Positions 61,864 to 64,000 of a stretch of 64,000 nucleotides of DNA are shown here, piece after piece (within the stretch, counting starts at the first letter, position 1; each line of letters begins with the position of its first letter). The notes under the pieces are model-generated. The model worked only from the letters and a program-made list of their open reading frames with translations. It did not search any database and was not told the origin of the DNA. The position numbers and the translations under genes were made by a program. Source of the stretch: Balanoglossus misakiensis. Its lineage: Eukaryota > Hemichordata. Location: positions 2,294,001 through 2,358,000 of the forward strand of contig CM082587.2 in the NCBI GenBank assembly GCA_040954595.2, written 5' to 3'.

Positions 61864-63138
61864 GCCATAACTAGTGATGTCATACACGATGTGTTCTTTC
61901 TGGGGGAAAATCAGCATTTTCCTTTCATTTGGTAGTCTAGTTGTTCGAGTTCAAAAAAGATTGAATTTTGTCAAAAAATTGATTTGAAATTGAACATTCC
62001 AGATTTAATAACTAAAATCAGAGACTAAAGTGTGGCAGACATATTACAAGGACAGTGTATATGTACAGTAATGGTAACTATGGAAACAGACTATCAATCA
62101 TATTTGAAGTCGTTGTTGTCAAGGTAACAGTGGATAAACTTATCTTGCATCAACTCACGGCATTACAGTGGCAATGTTGTTGCTATGGTCACAGTGATAC
62201 ATTAGGAATTGAGTGTATATATTTTCTCACTAGGAAACTGTGTATTTTGAATTGGCTTTCTTATTTTTCCTATAGATTTTAAATATGTACATACTTATAA
62301 ATGTGTTTGATGTGCGCAGCTTACAGTCTATAGTCTGATCATGTTTTTGGAGAAGGTCAACCTTCTAATTAAATTAATATTTTTTGCAAAGTTATACTTT
62401 TAAACTGTAGCCATGTCATTTTGATATTTAAAAAATCTTCAGTATCATATTACCATTATTATGCCTATGGAGTCAAGTTCAAAGTTTATTCCGTCCAAAC
62501 TGTGCCCATAAGACACACAATGGTAGTGGGGTCACTTTTGAAATGTAAGCTTATAATCTAACATTTTCAAAAAATGATGTGCAAATTCAGTTTTCAAAGA
62601 TTGGTATCCGTCCATACATTTCAGTGGCAAGTGCAACAACTTTGTGGTTGAGAGACAGCTTTTCTCACATGGGTGTTTCAATTTTCTGTCATTATGTCTG
62701 TACATGTTTTTTTTTTTTTGTCTGTGATGTATTATCTAATACAATTGGTGGTGTTTTTACTGGCAGGGATTGTGGTATTTTTTGTATAAAAAAAAAGTGT
62801 GATTTTTGTAAATAAACATATACACGTATCACCAATGTTCATTTTTGCACAAACAGTTTTGGTACGAGTAGTTATTGATCAGTTATCAGACTTTCACTTA
62901 ATAGTGAACGTGCATTGGACACTTCCACCACATCTTAACAGGTGAGCTGTGAAGGTCAACCCCCGGGTCAACCATGATGCACAACGCCCTCAACGGTTAA
63001 TGTAAACAAAAAATAGGGAGAGAATGCGCATGTGTCGCAGACGTGACAGCCATTGTGGATAGACAGAAATGTAGAAGTTATTACGAGTAGAGAAATATCA
63101 TAATAATTTAGTTGTGCTTCGTACATTCTCTTCACGTG
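61864..63138. other. SHIPPO 3' UTR and PPP1R11 promoter
   Basis: The 3' UTR probably runs to the AATAAA at 62811-62816. It contains an X-box-like gttgctatggtcac at 62179-62192. The PPP1R11 promoter shows an NRF1-like tgcgcatgtg at 63025-63034 and an E-box tcacgtga (63132-63139) whose last base is the first base of the start codon. Confidence 0.5.
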
Positions 63139-63960
63139 ATGGCGACGGTAACGAGAACTGCTTCAAAAACCGTAACTGAATCGCGATCGGTAAGTCGTCA
63201 CTATGAATATCAGTGAAACGCTGTGTATGTTTTCATGTCGATTGTCGGTGTTTCAGTCATGTCAGTTTCAGGCGATCTGGGGGCTGCATACGCAGGATTC
63301 TAACACTAACAGCATAGCCGATCGCTGGTAACACACATGTATGATCACCATAATCTGTTGAACAGTATGTGAACAACAGTATGGGAGACAGATTGTTCAT
63401 TTTTCATATGCACACCTGCATTACCAATGGGAGTTGGCAGGTCAACAAGTCCCACGTACACCTTTGTAGACCACTGACTCTAACCTCAGGACTGTATATT
63501 TGACCGAGCCCTACACTGGTGAAGTATTGGTTTGCTGAGTGAGGTGATACATTATACCGGTACCTTTTGTGTCCTATACTTAGCTATGTCATGTATTTTT
63601 CTTGTTCTAGCCTAATGTTACGTTAAAGCTCAGACCGCCAAAGTCCGACAAGAAAGTGAAGTGGGATCAGGGAACGGTTGATAATGAACATATGAACAAA
63701 AAGAAATCCAAATGTAAGTACATGTATCTGCAGTCATCTTTGTCATCATTCAACACTTCTAGGAAAATATGCTCAATTTTATATGGGTTTGTGTTATAGG
63801 TTGCTGTATCTATGAAAAACCGAGGATGTTCGGAGAGAGTTCATCAGAGGACAGCGATGACGAGTGCCATCATTGCAGGGGTCACAAGAAAACGTCAAAT
63901 CCAAAACCCGACGGATCTTCGAATCCAGACAGTGGACACGGAGAAAGTTCACCATCATAG
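63139..63960 (+). CDS. PPP1R11: protein phosphatase 1 regulatory subunit 11 (inhibitor-3)
   Basis: Three exons (63139-63189, 63611-63713, 63800-63960) join in frame to 104 aa, complete with stop. The PP1-docking RVxF-type motif is KVKW (about residue 31), followed by the family signature DTVDNEHM-like [29 protein letters not shown], very close to human PPP1R11 (VEWTSDTVDNEHM...[17 protein letters not shown]). An acidic stretch and a His/Cys cluster (DDECHHCRGHKK) come next, with a short polar tail. The protein inhibits PP1 in the nucleus and cytosol; mammalian PPP1R11 is also reported to act as a ubiquitin ligase through its cysteine-rich part. Length is slightly below the human 126 aa because the proline-rich tail is shorter. 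Confidence 0.95.
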
Positions 63961-64000
63961 TGATAGGACTTTCAGGAGATGATATTTTATCAAATATTTA

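Noticed and set aside
62973-62990. ZNF143-like catgatgcacaacg upstream of PPP1R11
   Set aside because: It lacks the CCCA core seen in the other three promoters.
1-64000. CRISPR arrays, operons, rRNA, tRNA genes
   Set aside because: No array of spaced repeats, no polycistronic layout, and no sequence I could fold confidently into a tRNA or align to rRNA; a dedicated tRNA scan could not be run.

Overview
This is a stretch of animal nuclear genome. Genes are split by many short introns with gtaagt-like donors and pyrimidine-tract acceptors, coding density is low, and the proteins are metazoan (Munc18, C3G, FBXW5, Ly6, RS-domain splicing factor). AT-rich non-coding DNA, introns mostly of 0.1-0.6 kb and many tacatgta palindromes fit a marine invertebrate. 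The gene content suggests an invertebrate deuterostome or a slowly evolving lophotrochozoan, but the species cannot be fixed from the window. There is no prokaryotic operon, CRISPR array or virus.

Layout. (1) 3.1-8.0 kb, +: a multi-membrane-span RING-CH E3 ligase with an N-terminal EGF-like module. (2) 10.3-35.0 kb, +: RAPGEF1/C3G, with a six-codon first exon, a 17.4-kb first intron, about 20 further exons and one minor-spliceosome AT-AC intron. (3) 44.7-39.7 kb, -: STXBP1/Munc18-1 in 17 exons, convergent with RAPGEF1. (4) 49.0-46.2 kb, -: PRPF38B, with a GC-AG intron and an RS tail. (5) 54.2-50.4 kb, -: FBXW5, with a very large acidic/serine-rich insert and an apparent one-base frameshift. 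(6) 55.4-56.3 kb, +: a small secreted Ly6/uPAR-domain protein, probably GPI-anchored. (7) 57.8-61.9 kb, +: an acidic SHIPPO/PG-rich-repeat protein of the ciliary type. (8) 63.1-64.0 kb, +: PPP1R11/inhibitor-3, complete within the window. All exon joins were checked for reading-frame continuity. Every gene closes in frame except FBXW5.

The genes do not form a single pathway. They look like an old linkage block: RAPGEF1, STXBP1 and FBXW5 all lie on human 9q34, and a SHIPPO gene (STPG3) lies there too. Shared promoter features include ZNF143-like TCCCAGAATGCA sites upstream of the three minus-strand genes and YY1-type AAGATGGCG motifs on or near several starts. The non-coding DNA holds several short non-autonomous transposons: a TTAA-ended MITE in the RAPGEF1 3' region, a TA-flanked Tigger/pogo-like MITE in a PRPF38B intron, and a 124-bp snap-back element in a RING-CH gene intron.
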